Source: SAR324 cluster bacterium
GTDB lineage: Bacteria; SAR324; JACQKK01
Assembly: GCA_022572825.1 (NCBI GenBank)
Contig: JACZVE010000029.1
Span: 1-13,852 of the forward strand
DNA: 13,852 nucleotides
Reading direction: 5' to 3'
This document shows positions 13,186 through 13,852 of the stretch, in pieces (position 1 is the first letter of the stretch; every line of letters starts with the position of its first letter). The notes beneath the pieces were generated by a model, which saw nothing but the letters and a program-made list of their open reading frames with translations, ran no database searches and was not told the origin of the DNA. Position numbers and translations under genes: made by a program.

Positions 13186-13852
13186 ATGATGCCTGCAAAG
13201 GGCTCCATCGCCGGCTGGAAGGACAAGGCGCTGCACACGCCCGGCCCGTTGACGACCAGCCGCACGGTGAAACTGGCGATGCTGCGGGACCTGGGCTCCC
13301 GTGACACGGAATTCATCGCGCTGGTCAGCTTCATCCGCCACTCTCTGCTGGAGCTGGGGGAGGTGTCCGGCAAGGGGTATGAGGCGCTGATCATGCAGGG
13401 GAGCGGCACCTTCGGCATCGAATCCGTGCTCTCCTCCGCGACCCCGCCCGACGGCCACTGGCTGGTCGTCATCAACGGCGCATACGGACACCGCATTGCC
13501 GCCATCAACCGCGTGCTGAAGATCAGATCCACGCCGCTGGAGTTTGCGGAAAACGAGAGGCCGCGCCCCCATGCCGTCGAGGCCGCGTTGCGTAAGGACA
13601 GCTCCATCTCCCACGTGGCCATGGTGCACTGCGAGACGACGACGGGAATCTTCAATCCGGTACAGGAAATCGGGCGGGTAGCGAGGCAGCACGGCAAGCG
13701 CTACTTCGTGGATGCGATGAGCAGCTTCGGCGCGGTGCCGCTGAATCTGGCGGAGGCCGGCATCGACTTTATGGTGTCCTCGGCCAACAAGTGCATCGAG
13801 GGCGTCCCGGGCTTTTCCTTCATTCTCGTCAATCGCGAAGCGCTGTTGGAAT
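13186..13852 (+). CDS. phnW: 2-aminoethylphosphonate-pyruvate transaminase, partial
   Basis: The first 222 residues of a class V PLP aminotransferase, cut off by the window end. PhnW moves the amino group of 2-aminoethylphosphonate to pyruvate, giving phosphonoacetaldehyde and alanine, the first step in use of this phosphonate as a phosphorus and nitrogen source. Family segments are HTPGPLTTSRTVK (17-29), MQGSGTFGIESVLSS (70-84), VINGAYGHR (95-103), HCETTTGIFNP (148-158), FVDAMSSFGA with D176 (174-183), and SSANKCIEGVPGFSF (198-212), in which K202 should bind PLP. Two adjacent ATG codons (13186, 13189) are possible starts; AGGG lies eight bases before the first. It diverges from the esterase. 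Partner genes such as phnX or phnY would lie beyond the right edge, if present. Confidence 0.93.
   Translation, partial: MMPAKGSIAGWKDKALHTPGPLTTSRTVKLAMLRDLGSRDTEFIALVSFIRHSLLELGEVSGKGYEALIMQGSGTFGIESVLSSATPPDGHWLVVINGAYGHRIAAINRVLKIRSTPLEFAENERPRPHAVEAALRKDSSISHVAMVHCETTTGIFNPVQEIGRVARQHGKRYFVDAMSSFGAVPLNLAEAGIDFMVSSANKCIEGVPGFSFILVNREALLE

Noticed and set aside
13054..13697. Minus-strand frames over phnW
   Set aside because: The plus strand encodes an unmistakable PhnW with its PLP lysine. The opposite frames are shadows.

Overview
The window is GC-rich, densely packed bacterial chromosome. It carries Sec and twin-arginine-like signal peptides, Shine-Dalgarno sites ahead of most genes, a glutathione S-transferase, a 2-aminoethylphosphonate transaminase and a TAXI-type binding protein. 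Together these fit a free-living, metabolically broad Pseudomonadota (proteobacterium). I cannot name the genus. No ribosomal or transfer RNA, CRISPR array or intact insertion sequence is visible.

Left part (1-3885, minus strand except the edge). The left edge has no convincing gene but holds two strong adjacent palindromes that can fold with flanking bases into a three-way junction (31-100). Reading leftward on the minus strand come a small possible membrane-anchored protein (weak), an MscS-family channel, then a two-gene unit: a formamidase/acetamidase-family enzyme with a Sec signal peptide and, 13 bases on, a short TAXI-like binding protein. The pair may couple periplasmic amide handling to ligand binding.

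Middle part (4159-8028). A 52-residue Gly/Lys-rich protein with a good ribosome binding site precedes a two-domain cupin. After a 493-base gap come a theta-like glutathione S-transferase and a VOC-fold protein, probably one transcript. Cupin, GST and VOC genes together resemble a ring-cleavage or detoxification module. A convergent alpha/beta hydrolase closes this block.

Right part (8511-13852). A one-pass membrane-anchored protein of lower GC is followed by an M20 amidohydrolase of the N-carbamoyl-amino-acid hydrolase/allantoate amidohydrolase group. Next comes an MDR oxidoreductase of clearly lower GC, flanked by two near-identical 51-base direct repeats (10466-10516 and 11807-11857). Each repeat carries the last codons, stop and downstream hairpin of the M20 gene. 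Beyond lie an HSL-family esterase (minus) and, running off the right edge, phnW.

The likeliest reading of the right part is an ancestral convergent pair, M20 hydrolase and esterase, sharing one hairpin, into which a roughly 1.3 kb oxidoreductase segment was inserted with duplication of the junction. Overall the window looks like scavenging metabolism (amides, carbamoyl compounds, esters, phosphonates) with accessory insertions. No defence system or other clearly new multi-gene system is visible. The most unusual items are the repeat-flanked oxidoreductase segment, the edge palindromes, the Gly/Lys-rich small protein, the one-lobe TAXI-like protein and the cupin whose metal site appears to lie in the C-terminal domain.
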